DNA of 64,000 nucleotides. It comes from Liolophura sinensis (Eukaryota > Mollusca > Polyplacophora > Chitonida > Chitonidae). The notes under the pieces were generated by a model. It was not told the origin of the DNA. It was given only the letters and a program-made list of their open reading frames with translations, and made no database searches. The stretch lies in NCBI RefSeq assembly GCF_032854445.1, contig NC_088300.1, forward strand, positions 67,370,984-67,434,983. Reading direction: 5' to 3'. Made by a program: the position numbers and the translations under genes. Positions 25,848-37,330 of this stretch are shown piece by piece. How positions within the stretch are numbered: position 1 is the stretch's first letter; each line of letters begins with the position of its first letter.

Positions 25848-26176
25848 AAAGGCATCATGCTGATGTAATTAGCATGTCTACCTTTACGGCCCCTAGCCCC
25901 AGGTTAAGCGGTATTAGATACAGTTTGAAAATGACGAGCGTTACAGACCCTAACCGATCAGATTATGATTCAAAAGTAACGGACGTTTACGGCTTTCCCG
26001 TTAATATGTAAAGATCTCATGCTACAAGAGGCGCCATCTATGATGTTATACATGACATACAAGATAGACGGTTACAGGGGGCAACCAGCGCCATCTATGT
26101 TGTTAAATACCATGTACGTGATAGATATGTACATAGGGATAACAGCGCCGTCTATGTGGTTGATCACAATGCAGAT
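25848..26176 (-). repeat. 330-bp repeat beside the RT, copy 1 (inverted relative to copy 2)
   Basis: This segment matches 34696-35022 in the opposite orientation over its whole length. It begins about 50 bp past the 3' end of the broken RT, so it may be the 3' end of that element. It contains three near-copies of gcgccatctatg at 26031, 26088 and 26145, spaced exactly 57 bp apart, so the element includes a short 57-bp tandem array. Confidence 0.85.
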
Positions 26177-26226
26177 CGCCAGAGATTCTGAACGCTCTGT
26201 CCATACCTGCCAACGAGAGTGTTATT

Positions 26227-28110
26227 TTAATTGTAAAATTTGAGAAACTTAGAATGAAGGCGTTTGATGGAGTATCCTTGACAAACTAGTTTTTGAACTA
26301 GCAACTTGTGACTCAGATTAAAGTCATCACAATTAACGCCAGATCTGACAAATGCTACAAGGCGAGATATGTAAACGCCATATGCAGGACCCTTTGGTAT
26401 ATTGCTATCTAAATAAGGATAATTTACAATATCAAAATCGAAATTATCCCTCTTGTTGTAAAGGCGGCGTGAAAGGAGGCCTTGTCCGTCTTTGTACAGA
26501 TATAGATCCAAATAAGATGTACCATCAGGACTATCGGTTGTCTCCTTTAAATCCAATGAAGGCGGATAGATTTCCTTCACCGCTTCAGCAATATGGGGAT
26601 TATTTAACGCCAGTAGATCATCAATATACCGCTTGGTAAATGAAAAGGATCGAGCTTTAAAGATATTACTTTTAAGTAATTTCTGCATATAGTCGTATTC
26701 ATATGAAAACAGGTATAGGTCTGCCAAAAGAGGCGCACAACTGGTACCCATTGGAATACCTATGCACTGTTGGTAAATGGTATCTCCGAATTTCACATAG
26801 ATGTTATTTATGAGAAATTCAAGTAATTCAATAAATAATGTAACATCCCATGAGTGGTAACCTTTATAAAGAGCAGAACTAAAGACAGCCTTATTGCTTC
26901 TGACGTTAATGTAACGGGGACCAGTTTTAGTAAATACCGAGACAATTAACGACGATATTCTTTCAATAAGATCTTTGTGAGGAATCGTAGTATAAAGAGT
27001 AGAGAAATCCCATGTGGATACGTCTTTGTACGGTATATGCATATGAGCATCGAGTTCTTCTGTAAGACGTTTGGAGTTGTTAAGAATCCACATGCAGTTG
27101 ACACCTGAATTTTTTGTTATGGCACAACAATACCTATTCCAAAATGACTTTACTTCTTGTAACGCTCTCGTAAGTAGGGTTGACAAGAGTTTGGTGGTAC
27201 AGCTTCTTGAACCTGCAATAAATCAAGCCTTGTATGGGGATTTATGCATTTTAGGAATCCAGTAAAGTTGTGGTATTTCTGTGTGAGGGGTAAGTATATT
27301 TATGCGCCTTTCTTTAAGAAAGGTTTTGTGTTTGTCAAATAGTTCCTCCAGAGTATACCTAGTAGCAGAATACGTGGATGTCGTTGTAGATGCACATAGC
27401 TCTTGAACAAGAATTTGATAATAATAATTCTTGCAAATAAAGATGACATTATTAGGAACCTTGTCTGCTACAGTGATGACAAATTTACTATGAAGGTCAG
27501 CGAGTGTTTCTTGCACAGTGGGATCCTTCAGAACCTGTTTAACTTTAGGTAGAGCATCAATGTCTAGACGGTGTTAAACCAGCTAAATTAACTTTCTTTT
27601 TGACAATCTCAAGCCAATCGTTAAGTACCGAAGAATCCACTTTCTCCCGTTTTGACCATTTTCTAACATACTCCTCAAGTGCCAAGATGATATTTTTTTT
27701 GTTTGATCGAATGTTGACTTTACTCTTTTCTCTATACTTAGAACCCCTCACAAAGAGATTCCTTAGATCATGATTCTTAATAATATTAAGGTCACCAGTC
27801 AGGACGTGTTTACATTTGTCGTAGGTAAAAACTGAGGATTCACAATCACAGTTATAGCCGCCAGAACTATACGTTGCCAAATCGAACTCCTTGATGGCCT
27901 GGGAATAATTGAAAATTTTGGAAGCGATAGGCTTTGTATACTCATAGGAGACGAATTTTCCCCCGTCTCCTTGCGGGAAATGCCCGTCCAAAATACGGGC
28001 GAACGGGTCGTTGGCTAAGCCCCTGCTTTTACAAGTCAGATGGCGATATGACTATCTTGGTCATGGACCATAACTGGGTATAGAGGAGTTTCGAATTCGA
28101 ACTCTTTTGT
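26227..28110 (-). pseudogene. Penelope-like-type reverse transcriptase, interrupted by a stop and a frameshift
   Basis: The 27186-26227 frame (319 codons) carries the RT core: motif A in DFSTLYTTIPH, motif B GIPMGTSCAPLLADLY, motif C RYIDDLL, then a SYLDL block and a C-terminal block with NYPYLDSNIP and AYGVYIS. Upstream in the same frame (27226-27585) lies the part with LYWIPKMHKSPY, separated by one TGA at 27223-27225, where related proteins have Arg (CGA to TGA is a CpG transition). The N-terminal part (27991-27557), with the CDC cysteine pair and GDLNIIKN, is joined through a one-base shift near 27570; traces extend to about 28110 (VHDQDSHIAI). The catalytic Asp residues are intact. I see no GIY-YIG endonuclease motif on either side. 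Assignment to reverse transcriptase is firm; assignment to the Penelope-like class rests on the motif style and is less certain. Confidence 0.8.
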
Positions 28111-29268
28111 CGTTGAAGGTAAAAACAGTTTTCCTGTATCATGTGACTTGTGAAAAGTGTTAGAATTGTGAAGAAAATCGTTTTCTTTACATTTAAACTA
28201 TATACTTTTATAATTAAGGTTTGTAATAATGACGTGACCCATCGCGATAAATTTATCAACAACTTGCTATTTGGCTGATTAGGCATGTTCTCTTACGTAT
28301 ATCACATGTATTACAGGACTGGATAACAAGATGTCCAGTTTACGAAGTGAAGCTATTGATTAACAAAGTTAATAAACAACGAGATTTGAATAGGCGAAGA
28401 TAATGCGATCTATTCAATCCAAGATTTGCCTTAGTATCAAATTCCCTATGCCTAAACCCGATCCCGTTCCATTACGTGCGCATCACACGGGAACAGCCTG
28501 CTGGTGGTCATATGTGGTATTAGTTGAGGGGTAGGGTTGCAGCGTTAATCATTCACGATGCTAGGCACGAAGATGGTCTAAGCTACTTCCCCGTAGCCTC
28601 CACTTGAAAAACCTATAATGAGCCAATTACAGACGCCTGGGTTTAAGGTGCGGATTGGCGCACATAGTTGCCCGGATGTTTCCGCTTGGCATGATCGGCG
28701 CACAATGTCTTAACACAGTTTCCGTTCTCGAACAATGTACACAGTTTGACATTAACAGAGTTTTATACAACCAACCCAAACTCTTAATCAAGATTGGTGG
28801 ATCAGAGGCGCGTGTACAGATAGAATCAAATAAACTGTTAACATACGCACTGTATTACTCCACCATCCCTTTGCGAAGAATACTTCTAGTTGTAATTTAA
28901 TTGTAATTTAAATGTGATAAACTGAACTATACGCTACATTCTATTTTAGCTGTGGGTAATACTGGGTAAAAATGTTATTAACTGATATTATTAAAACAAC
29001 AGCTAAAACTTTGGAATAAAATTTAGCTGACAGAAAAGTTTCGTTCTTCATGAGCACCTTGATGAAGAGTTACGCAGTAAACCATGCTTTGAAGAATGCA
29101 CGCACAAGTGCACTCAAAACATCAGTCTGTTAATTTTAACAGAAAGTCCGTTGTCTGAGTGATACTACAATGCATTCTGCTATTGAAACAGATTATTCTG
29201 TTAAATACGTAGATTGTCTTACTCTTACAACTGATATTTGAATAAGCTAACAGACTTTTACATGTGTC
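28111..29268 (+). other. Between the retroelement and the secreted-peptide exon
   Basis: Probably includes intron of the secreted-peptide gene. No upstream exon could be identified. Confidence 0.4.
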
Positions 29269-29279
29269 GTGTTTTTCAG
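29269..29279 (+). promoter_or_regulatory. Splice acceptor that decides the start of the secreted peptide
   Basis: The pyrimidine run and cag end directly before ATG at 29280, so translation should begin there and not at the in-frame ATG 42 nt upstream. Confidence 0.65.
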
Positions 29280-29573
29280 ATGCCACGTGGAACAGATTTG
29301 TTGGTGGTGGCCCTGGTCAGTCTGGTGACGGTGGAGCTGGTCATGGGAAACTGTGACCCTCGCTACGCCAAGCTCTCCTGTCTCCAGGGCTGTCGACGGT
29401 GCACAAACGCTTACGGCCGACTCACCTACAACATGGCGGCCTGTTGCCAGGAGTGCGTCGCCACCAAGTCAGACATGGTGGACAATGGCCCCAGAAAATG
29501 CTCAAAGAAGTTCTTGTTCAAAGACGAGGATTCTAGCCGGACGGATTATTTCTACTACTTCGGTCGACGATAA
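29280..29573 (+). CDS. Secreted eight-cysteine peptide precursor with C-terminal amidation signal (97 aa)
   Basis: The product starts with a typical signal peptide (about residues 1-23, hydrophobic core LLVVALVSLVTVEL). The mature part has eight cysteines (25, 34, 38, 41, 55, 56, 59, 74), then KK at 76-77, an acidic linker and the end DYFYYFGRR. Gly followed by two Arg at the very end is the classic signal for cleavage and C-terminal amidation, and KK could release a separate tail peptide. The order C-x3-C-x2-C-x13-C-x3-C-x14-C resembles the eclosion-hormone framework plus one extra pair; this is a tentative comparison. A splice acceptor (gtttttcag) ends immediately before the ATG at 29280, which argues against the in-frame ATG at 29238 because that one lies in the intron tract. 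A poly(A) signal aataaa is at 30377. The role, neuropeptide or other secreted effector, is inferred. Confidence 0.72.
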   Translation: MPRGTDLLVVALVSLVTVELVMGNCDPRYAKLSCLQGCRRCTNAYGRLTYNMAACCQECVATKSDMVDNGPRKCSKKFLFKDEDSSRTDYFYYFGRR

Positions 29574-30376
29574 GAGATAAGATGTCAGAGAATCCGGTGC
29601 AAAGTACAAGTTTGTTTTCTGAATGACAATCTCTTTACACCGAGGAAGCTCTAAAACGTTCACAGAGAAAGGAGCCAGGAGACTGAGCTGAAACATGGGA
29701 CAAGAACATCAACCACTTGACTCTTTCGGCATTTGTAGATAAAACCCATCTCCATTGACCTGTCGATGGCCTTTATTTTTGTTCATTTCCTTTTCTCCTT
29801 TTTCATGGAATGTCAGTGTGTATACGTGTCCCGTATACGACAATGCCATAGTTCCACCACCTATCTTTATCTGCCTGGTGGCCAACGCGATCCGTTTATA
29901 AGGCGTACAACACATGTGTACGCAGATACCAATATGCCTGAATTTAATTCAGGAGGACGTTGGCATGAAAAAAGACATTGAGCTGGTATAATAACAGAAG
30001 TCTGAGGCAAAGTTAAAATGCCGAGATTGAAGTCCAATTGTTTTCAGAGAGCTGTACTAAATGGGTGACGGATATTTGGCATTTTTATTAGTTTACTTAT
30101 TTTACCCCAGATACAAATCTTATCTAACAGTTCATTGTAGTTCATTGTAAATCCTTGTTTTTGTAGTCTTTTTCCGTCCATTTTCCAGCCGTAATGATAC
30201 TTTAATGTTTAGGGTCACATTAATGAAACTAGTTCTGTCATTAGACCTTTACTTTTATTATGTTATAGAAATTGGTACAGAATGCTGTTTGTTTCCATTA
30301 CTTTCACCAGTTTTCTTTCCAGTCCCCGATGTAGTAGATTCCAAAGTTGTGATTTCAATAATTTTCAATGGTATAA

Positions 30377-30382
30377 AATAAA
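30377..30382 (+). terminator. Poly(A) signal aataaa for the secreted peptide gene
   Basis: This is the first canonical aataaa after the stop at 29573, giving a 3' UTR of about 0.8 kb. Use is inferred. Confidence 0.4.
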
Positions 30383-30473
30383 AACTTTATTAAAACATTT
30401 GGAATGAGTCTTTGTATGGCTATGTGTATATATAGGCTTTGAGTGATGTATATAATCACATACCATGTTGTTT

Positions 30474-30665
30474 AAAGGGATACAGAATCGATTCTGATTG
30501 GCTGGAGTGAGAGATAGACAAGTCCTGGCTATGCCTAGCCTAACCTGAATTTAAGGTATGGCAGATTTATTCAAGTGTGACCAAGGCATCAATACCTAAC
30601 TTAGGAAAACCGATGTCCACAGTCAGAGTATTACTTTAAAACGATGACCTATCCTATACTTAAAG
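30474..30665 (+). mobile_element. Foldback element with ends aaagggatacagaatc, uninterrupted copy
   Basis: It starts aaagggatacagaatcgatt and ends near cctatcctatacttaaagg. It shares its interior with 46891-47279 on the other strand and serves as the empty-site reference for the nested insertion there. Confidence 0.65.
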
Positions 30666-30669
30666 GGGC

Positions 30670-31790
30670 ATGCAGTTACGAATCGTGCGTTGAGATTTAC
30701 CTACCAAAGCTGATACAAGAAACCGGTGACTTTCGGTTACACCATTTAGAAAGAAATCTGATTGTGAAGATGTCGTACATAGACAACAATAATTCAGAGT
30801 TAAAATAAGTTGAAATATATTTAAAACAAATAAAGGAAGAAAGCAAGAATGTAACTGAACGAAATGACTGCAGTAAAGCAAAACTTCAATGGTTCATATA
30901 CAGCACGGACCAAGTGTCCTCTTGTTTTTGGCTATCATATATCGTACAGTACATGACGTCATGATCATACAATGCAAGTACACGTTTGCAAATAATACTA
31001 GCTTCTTGGCAGAATTGGAGAGCACTACTATGCATTTGTGGGTCCATGAAACATCTTCTAACAGAAGATAAAATCCTATATAGTTTTGGCATTTGGAGTT
31101 CCATTGACTTCAGAGGTAAATCACATATTCTATATATGATGTTCCCTGTTCGTATATGACCAAATAGGCAAATTCTCCACTTCCCCTAGTCCTAAATCCG
31201 CCCACATCAAATGTTAGGATGAAGACTGGAAATATCAGCGCAGATAGTCATCAACACCTCTAGCAATGCTGTCTGCGACAGCGATAATCTCATGACAAAC
31301 AGTTATATGGTAATATGACAAACTTTGGTTTTCCTCAGAGGCAATTGACCTCGATTTTGCGATGAGACATTTCCTGGAAATGGGCATGTGGTGTACCTCT
31401 TTTATACACCAATCCTCGTAGACAATCAGTTTCCGCCTTACGTACAACTACTTGATGCAGTGCAGGCTACAGGAAACTATGATGATTCCAAATTGTTTGC
31501 ATCTGCTCTGCGTAGCCTTTCAGCCTCCCAGTTTTCTATAGTAAATCAGAATTGATGCAAAGGAATCGGGTCAGACCCTTTGTAAAACGCATGTAGGGAA
31601 ATGAGTTAAACTAATTCAGGTACCATGTGATTTATTATACATGTATATCTGGTAACGTATTGATATATGGGCTGAAGTACGCCATCTTAATGCGCTCTTG
31701 TCATTTCAGTCAGAATTATACTCTGATAATAACCATGATTACATCGCAGCCTCGAAGTCCATAGTATAAAACAATGCGTCTCATTTATGC
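30670..31790. other. No gene recognised
   Basis: Short frames only. Confidence 0.5.
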
Positions 31791-31792
31791 AG

Positions 31793-31988
31793 TCGTTGTG
31801 AGTTCAAGTCCACTTCATGCTGGTTTCCTCTCCGTCGGTACATGAAAAGGTCTCTCAGCAACCTGCGGATGGTCCCCCAGGCGCTGCCCAGTTTCCTTCC
31901 ATCATAATGCTGGCCGCTGTCGTATAAATGAAATGTTCTTAAGTACGGCGTAAAACACCAATCAAATAAAATAAATAAATAAATAAAA
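31793..31988 (+). mobile_element. SINE-A copy, nearly full
   Basis: Starts in the tRNA-related part (gtgagttcaagtccacttca), keeps cagcaacctgcggatggtc and ataatgctggccgctgtcgt, and ends in aaataaataaataaaa. The ggtc-to-ccccc junction has lost about 15 bp. Confidence 0.85.
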
Positions 31989-32055
31989 CAAAGCGTTATC
32001 CAAGGAGAGGAAATCTGAAATTAGCACAATTATCACACCTTCATAATGGTGGAAC

Positions 32056-32165
32056 TAGTTTCCTCCCACCATAATGTTGTTGGTGGTCTTATAACTTAAA
32101 TATTCTTGAATATATGGTATAAAACTCCAGTAATAAATTCAATCCAATAAAAAGAAAATAAATTC
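32056..32165 (+). mobile_element. SINE-A 3' fragment, decayed
   Basis: tcctcccaccataatgttgt, cttataacttaaatattctt and a degenerate tail. Confidence 0.65.
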
Positions 32166-32604
32166 AGCGTGGTGGTGTATTCAGCCACAGATATATACGT
32201 TCTCGCTCCACGCCAGACCATTTGAATCCATCGACTCGATGTAGTAGACGACAGGCAAGTAGTCTCTGCATCAAAGTGATTACTTTGATAACTTCCTGAT
32301 CTTAGCAAGGCCGTTGTATCGCATACCATCGCTCCAACTGTAGTACCGTATAATAACAAATCACAACACATTTGCAGGGCCACCTATGACACCACACATA
32401 GAAGTATTCATCTAACTAGTATGGCTGACTGACTATTATTCTGCCAGGGTGACTATGTCACGTGCAACCTCTAAATCTATACAGTTGTAAAAGAATAAAA
32501 GTGATTCACTGTTTTAAATTTGATGGAATAATCTATAATAATCTTTCATTAATTCATATCCTCTTCATATCCCCTGCAGACGATAGGACTTTGATCTGTA
32601 CGGC

Positions 32605-32750
32605 TTGAAGTTCGAATCAATCTCTCCTACTTCAGCTGCGGAATTATCATATATACCTGATCCTGCCTGGCTAACGTTTTGATTTGATCGTCATACATGA
32701 ATCAGTTAAATATCCTTGAGTACAGTGTGAAACTTTAGTGAAAACAAAAT
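32605..32750 (+). mobile_element. Decayed SINE relic
   Basis: gaagttcgaatcaatctct (box B-like) and, 100 bp later, aaatatccttgagtacagtg from the conserved 3' domain. Confidence 0.4.
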
Positions 32751-32754
32751 ATAT

Positions 32755-34170
32755 ATATAGAAATTTAAAACTTTTAAACTTATTACAAGGGTTCGGGTGA
32801 ACTCAGTTTAAATATGAACAAATATATTGTTTTACATAAAGCAGATAGGCCTATTGGGAAGTTGACAATCTTGTTATTGATCTGTAGATAGCTCTGTATG
32901 TATTTACCAAAAACAAAACAATAAAAAAAAATGCATATTTCAAATGGAATTGTTGCCTAGACAAGGGTGGCCATAGATCTGATTAATGGATGTAAAGAAA
33001 TTAGAAGTCAGGCTACCATGTTAACCGTGAAAATGAGTGACAAAGTATCACCTCTGTGTCTATGTATCCATCAAAAATTAAAACTGCACATGTAACATAA
33101 TTAGCTCAAACACGGGTGGACCGACGGGCGGACAGAAAGATATACACACAGACAGACAGACAGACAGACGCGGACGGACGAGTATGTAGAAACACAATAT
33201 TGTGGTACCATAATATGACCCTCTTACGAGACTACTTTTATGCACCAGTATATAAACCATATCAGAGATTGTTGATTTCTTATTTCCAATCGTGCACAGT
33301 TTGAACTCGACAGAAATATTACCTGCAATCCTCGTCTCGCAAACCGGAAGCCATTTAATATGTATGATATAAAGGGAAAAGGGAGAAAACAGAAGGATTT
33401 TTTCACTCATTGGTATTTACCAGATGTTTAAAAGCTTTTTAACAATTTGTTTCTGCGCTTTAAATGAAATGCGCTAGAAATGTTCGATTTCATGATTGGT
33501 GCATTACGCGACCTCTTTTATCCCAGTTTCTACACCAAATGATTTTTTTTCTTTTACTTCCGGTTAAACAAAAACACGGCATTTCCAGATAAACGGAAAA
33601 CTTTAGGGCCTGAGATTTACCATTTTTGTCCAAGCCCAAGGACTAATGGCTCCGGATACAAGCGGACGTTGGATGCAAAGGCAAGTTGACATTCTGGGCT
33701 GCCATACAAACTTTCAGAACGGGTGACAAAATGCAATGAGTGTCAATGGACATGCAGAGCGGATACATTTAGGCATGGAAGAAACCAAGAAAAAAAATGT
33801 TCGAAGAAAATAAAGCGTTCACGTTTGGAGTCGAAAGTTCAGAACTTTAGCTTAATCGAAAAATATGCTTTCACTAGCACGATAGCTTTGACATCAAGCA
33901 ATCTTAATTATCAATCAAAGGTGTATAACTAACGCATATTTTTGATAATGTGAGGATTTCATTGATATCACTGATCGCGCCCATTTGAACTCACTTTGAA
34001 AGGCGGATTACACCAAAAACCCACCTCAAAAACCGCCCAGATGCTGTCGTTTATAATGTCGCATTTATAATTTACATTAGTAAATTTTCACCACAAGTCT
34101 TCCAACTTATGATGACCCTTCACTTATCAAGGTCTCATTTCAGACCTCTAGCCTTAAAGATATGAATTAA
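32755..34170. other. No gene recognised
   Basis: A (acag)n microsatellite is the only clear feature. The 110-codon frame at 33078-33410 overlaps it and is not convincing. Confidence 0.45.
33143..33180. repeat. (acag)n microsatellite
   Basis: cacagacagacagacagaca runs into cggacggacg. Confidence 0.8.
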
Positions 34171-34174
34171 TTAA

Positions 34175-34335
34175 ATGACTTCTTTTACTGGCGTTTAATG
34201 TTGTGCTTAAGAATGTTTGACATGTACAACGGCGATCCGATTTATTTATTTATTTAGTTATTTATTTCATTGGTATTTTACGCCGTACTCAAGAATATTT
34301 CACTTATACGACGGGGCCCAGCAGTATTCAAATCC
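34175..34335 (-). mobile_element. Two SINE-A tails head to tail
   Basis: A decayed tail (cttttactggcgtttaatgt) is followed directly by a fresher one (atttatttatttagttattt, then ttacgccgtactcaagaata). The second copy may have inserted into the first. Confidence 0.7.
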
Positions 34336-34695
34336 CAAAGGATAGAATATCATATTCTCGATTGATTAAGCCTTTTTTATTTTATTTTTAATATTTAATA
34401 TTTAAGTTTATTTCTAAGTTGAAATAACAAACAGAAGTGCTGTTTCATTTCACCTGTCGTTACATTTCTGTTACTTCTTGACTGTGTTCTGGACAATTCC
34501 TTGTTTTAGGCCTATATATCTTTTATATAAACTTACGTGCTTTTGTAACTAATAACTAATAATAGACAATTGCTCAATAAAGTGTAAATACCACAAATAT
34601 TGTTCTCTTGAAAGACGAATCCAGTAAACCACTTACAGCTAATTCAGTTCTCGTAGTTTATCTTTCAACAGCATGCATTTATGGTATTAGGGTCT

Positions 34696-35022
34696 TACTA
34701 TCTGCATTGTGATCAACCACATAGAAGGCGCTGTTATCCTTATGTGCATGTCTATTGCGTACATGGTATTTAACAACATAGATGGCGCTGGTTGCCGAGT
34801 GTAACCGTCTATTTTATACAGACCAGCATGTCATTTGTAACATCATAGATGGCGTCTCTTGTAGTGTGAGATCCTTACATATTAACGGGAAAGCCGTAAA
34901 CGTCCGTTACTTTTGAATGACAATCTGTTTGGTTAAGGTCTGTAAGTGTATCTAATACCGCTTAACCTGGGGCCTTGGGCCGTAAAGGCAGCCATACATC
35001 TGCATGATGCCTTATATTCCAT
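34696..35022 (+). repeat. 330-bp repeat, copy 2
   Basis: This is the reverse-complement match of 25848-26176, starting at atctgcattgtgatcaacc and ending near gcatgatgcctta. The three core motifs appear as agatggcg or agaaggcg at 34722, 34779 and 34846 (spacing 57 and 67). No RT sequence precedes it, which fits a 5'-truncated copy of the same retroelement tail, or an independent small element. Confidence 0.85.
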
Positions 35023-35230
35023 TTTCTAATCATATTACAGGAATAATATCATTTAAACCTAGCGAGATTAATACGACTGAATGGGTAGTGGTAAGCATAG
35101 GGGGCTAATATCATTTGTATTTTCTTATGTTTATTTATTTGCTTTTTTTATTGTTTTTTGTGATAAAAGCACACATTCATACATGTTCGTACTGTTGGAA
35201 GCACTTTGACTTCATCGGTTATACGTAGTG

Positions 35231-35331
35231 GAGAAACGACTCGCAACAGCTGATTCTTGAAAAAGAATCGACAAGGCGCGGAGCGCTGCGTCAATTCTTT
35301 TCCAAGAATCAACTGTTGCGAGTTGTTTCTC
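35231..35331. mobile_element. Strong hairpin: 38-bp arms, 25-nt loop
   Basis: Arms 35231-35268 and 35294-35331 are reverse complements at 35 of 38 positions; the three differences are all transitions. A third partial copy of the arm (tttttcaagaatcg) is at 35370-35386, and attcttgaaaaataatcaac recurs at 36174. It is probably a foldback element; a hairpin precursor RNA is an alternative. Confidence 0.75.
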
Positions 35332-35980
35332 CCATTTAAACTTGTTTGTAGTAACGCAACAACTATCGATACTTTTTCAAGAATCGGGCGGTGTCATTTC
35401 AAACAAATAATAAAAAAAAACATGCTACTTCACGATTAAATGAATGCGCTTTCGTGCCGGCTGAGCCGCATTATTTGCATAGCGGAATGTAATACGTAGC
35501 GTGTTCTATCTTTCGTGACAATGTTACATGAACTTTCAGTGCAACAGCGTTAGAGCCACTGGAAGTCCAACCGGTTTTACTCTATATGGATGACTACTAG
35601 GTGTATACGATTATGGACAGTGACCTGGTCTACAATTAGTTCTGCGGAAAAGTAAATCTGAATTGATTGAAGCTTACATATAATTTAGGGAAGTCTGATA
35701 TCAGATTATACAATCTCTGTCACATTGACACAACAAGGCCTCTAGATATCCATGTTCGTAATCAGAATGCCACAAATCAGATCCACCAGTTCACCTTGCT
35801 ATTGAGATTTGGGCCTGACAGAATTGATGACGCTACTCTGCCTTTTCTCACACTGGCGATATTTGGTGTATTTGAAATGAAGGCGAAGAACGAAATTGTT
35901 AGAAAATGAATTTCATATTAATCAGAAACGAATGAACCCTTCATATATAACATTCTTATGATGGGTTATTAGACATTGAT

Positions 35981-36216
35981 TGACGTCACAACAAACGTTT
36001 AAATTTGTCCAAAGGGAGAAGGTTGCACAATTTTCTTCATAGCTTATTGGGACACTGGCCTGTTTTAAAGCCTTGTGTTCGTGAGTTCGAATCCATCTCT
36101 ACCGTATACCAGTCGAGGGTGGTAAAAATCGTCACCCGTCACCACTCAAACCACAAACTCACAAACGTGGATTCTTGAAAAATAATCAACTGCGCAGATA
36201 AATATCGTGACGTCAC
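35981..36216 (+). promoter_or_regulatory. Two direct copies of a CRE-containing segment
   Basis: tgacgtcacaacaaacgttt at 35981 and tgacgtcacagcaaacgttt at 36208 are direct repeats, each with the full cyclic-AMP response element palindrome TGACGTCA. A tRNA-like box (gagttcgaatcc) lies between, so this could be part of a repeat element and not a regulatory region. Confidence 0.35.
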
Positions 36217-36219
36217 AGC

Positions 36220-37330
36220 AAACGTTTAAACCTTGCTTAAATGGTAATAGTAGGGTTGAAAACGTTTAATTACAAACTACAGTAAAGCAGTAAAGTGTAT
36301 CTTCAAATAGTTCCGCAGGGTTGTATATACTCCATATTTAACGCAAAAGGCTGGTCAAGCAGAACACTAACAAAGCGAAATGATGATAGATTAAACGTTT
36401 TAAATCCACCAAACAGTGTTTTTACAGTATATGCTTAAGATCATGAACATACGTACGCCTTCGCGCACACAAAGTGCCTGGCCTGGCGGGCGAGCAACTC
36501 AGCAAAGGATTTGGTTTTCCGTTTTTCCTGTAATGAATTGCTATTCGCCGTGGCGTGATAACTGTATGCTGTTCTTAAAATTCATTAAATCTTCAAAGAA
36601 ACTAAAGTTCGTGAATTTATAAGCTTTCAGCACTTTAAAAGATGAGATCAATCACTCAGTGTGCAACACTGAATTCTCAGTCACGTCACAACCCAACTAT
36701 ACTACAAGCATGCAGGGGGAAAGGACTTCGATTATTTCGATTGGGCAAAATGATCTGTTCGGTGAGATGACCTGTCAAAACACATGGAGGCACCGATCCA
36801 GCGGGCAACAGAATCCCAAGTCACCAGGCTTTTGAGCCAAACAATTACTTGTATTATCGCAAAAAAAATTCCTTGCACGTCATTTGAATGCTATCATCCT
36901 TAACTTGATCTCTGTGCGGACGCGAGGAGATCAATTTTACATTCCTTGTCCTTTAAGCCTATTCCAAGAGTCAACTGGTTTCGATTCCACAAAGCCATTT
37001 TGGCTAGAAACAAAAGCTAAATCTAAACACAGTTCTCATCTGTTGGTGACTAAAAATTTAAATTATGACACATCGTGATATAACATCTATAAACTCTTAA
37101 TTTGTATATAATGTCCCAACAATAAGCTCTAATTTTTGAAATTTATGGTCAGAAAACGGCTTTGTGAAATCTGTAACGGTCTCGGGGACAGGAAAAATGT
37201 ACATGCAGCTGTACGTATATCTTACAAGTCTCCATATTTGTAAAGGTCGTCCCACCTACCACGTCACAGCATATACAGTGTACAATAAAACACTCTCACA
37301 CACATATAGTGATTAGACTTACCAGTAAAA
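36220..37330. other. No gene recognised
   Basis: If the candidate exon at 37331-37387 is real, this is its first intron on the minus strand. Confidence 0.35.

Noticed and set aside
27223-27225. In-frame TGA in the RT as a selenocysteine codon
   Set aside because: Some Penelope-like elements are reported to use selenocysteine at cysteine positions, but here related proteins have Arg, and a CpG transition explains the change.
29238-29279. Upstream in-frame ATG for the secreted peptide
   Set aside because: It lies in the pyrimidine-rich tract before the acceptor, and it would place a polar stretch before the signal peptide.
33078-33410. 110-codon minus-strand frame
   Set aside because: Part of it is a translated (acag)n microsatellite.
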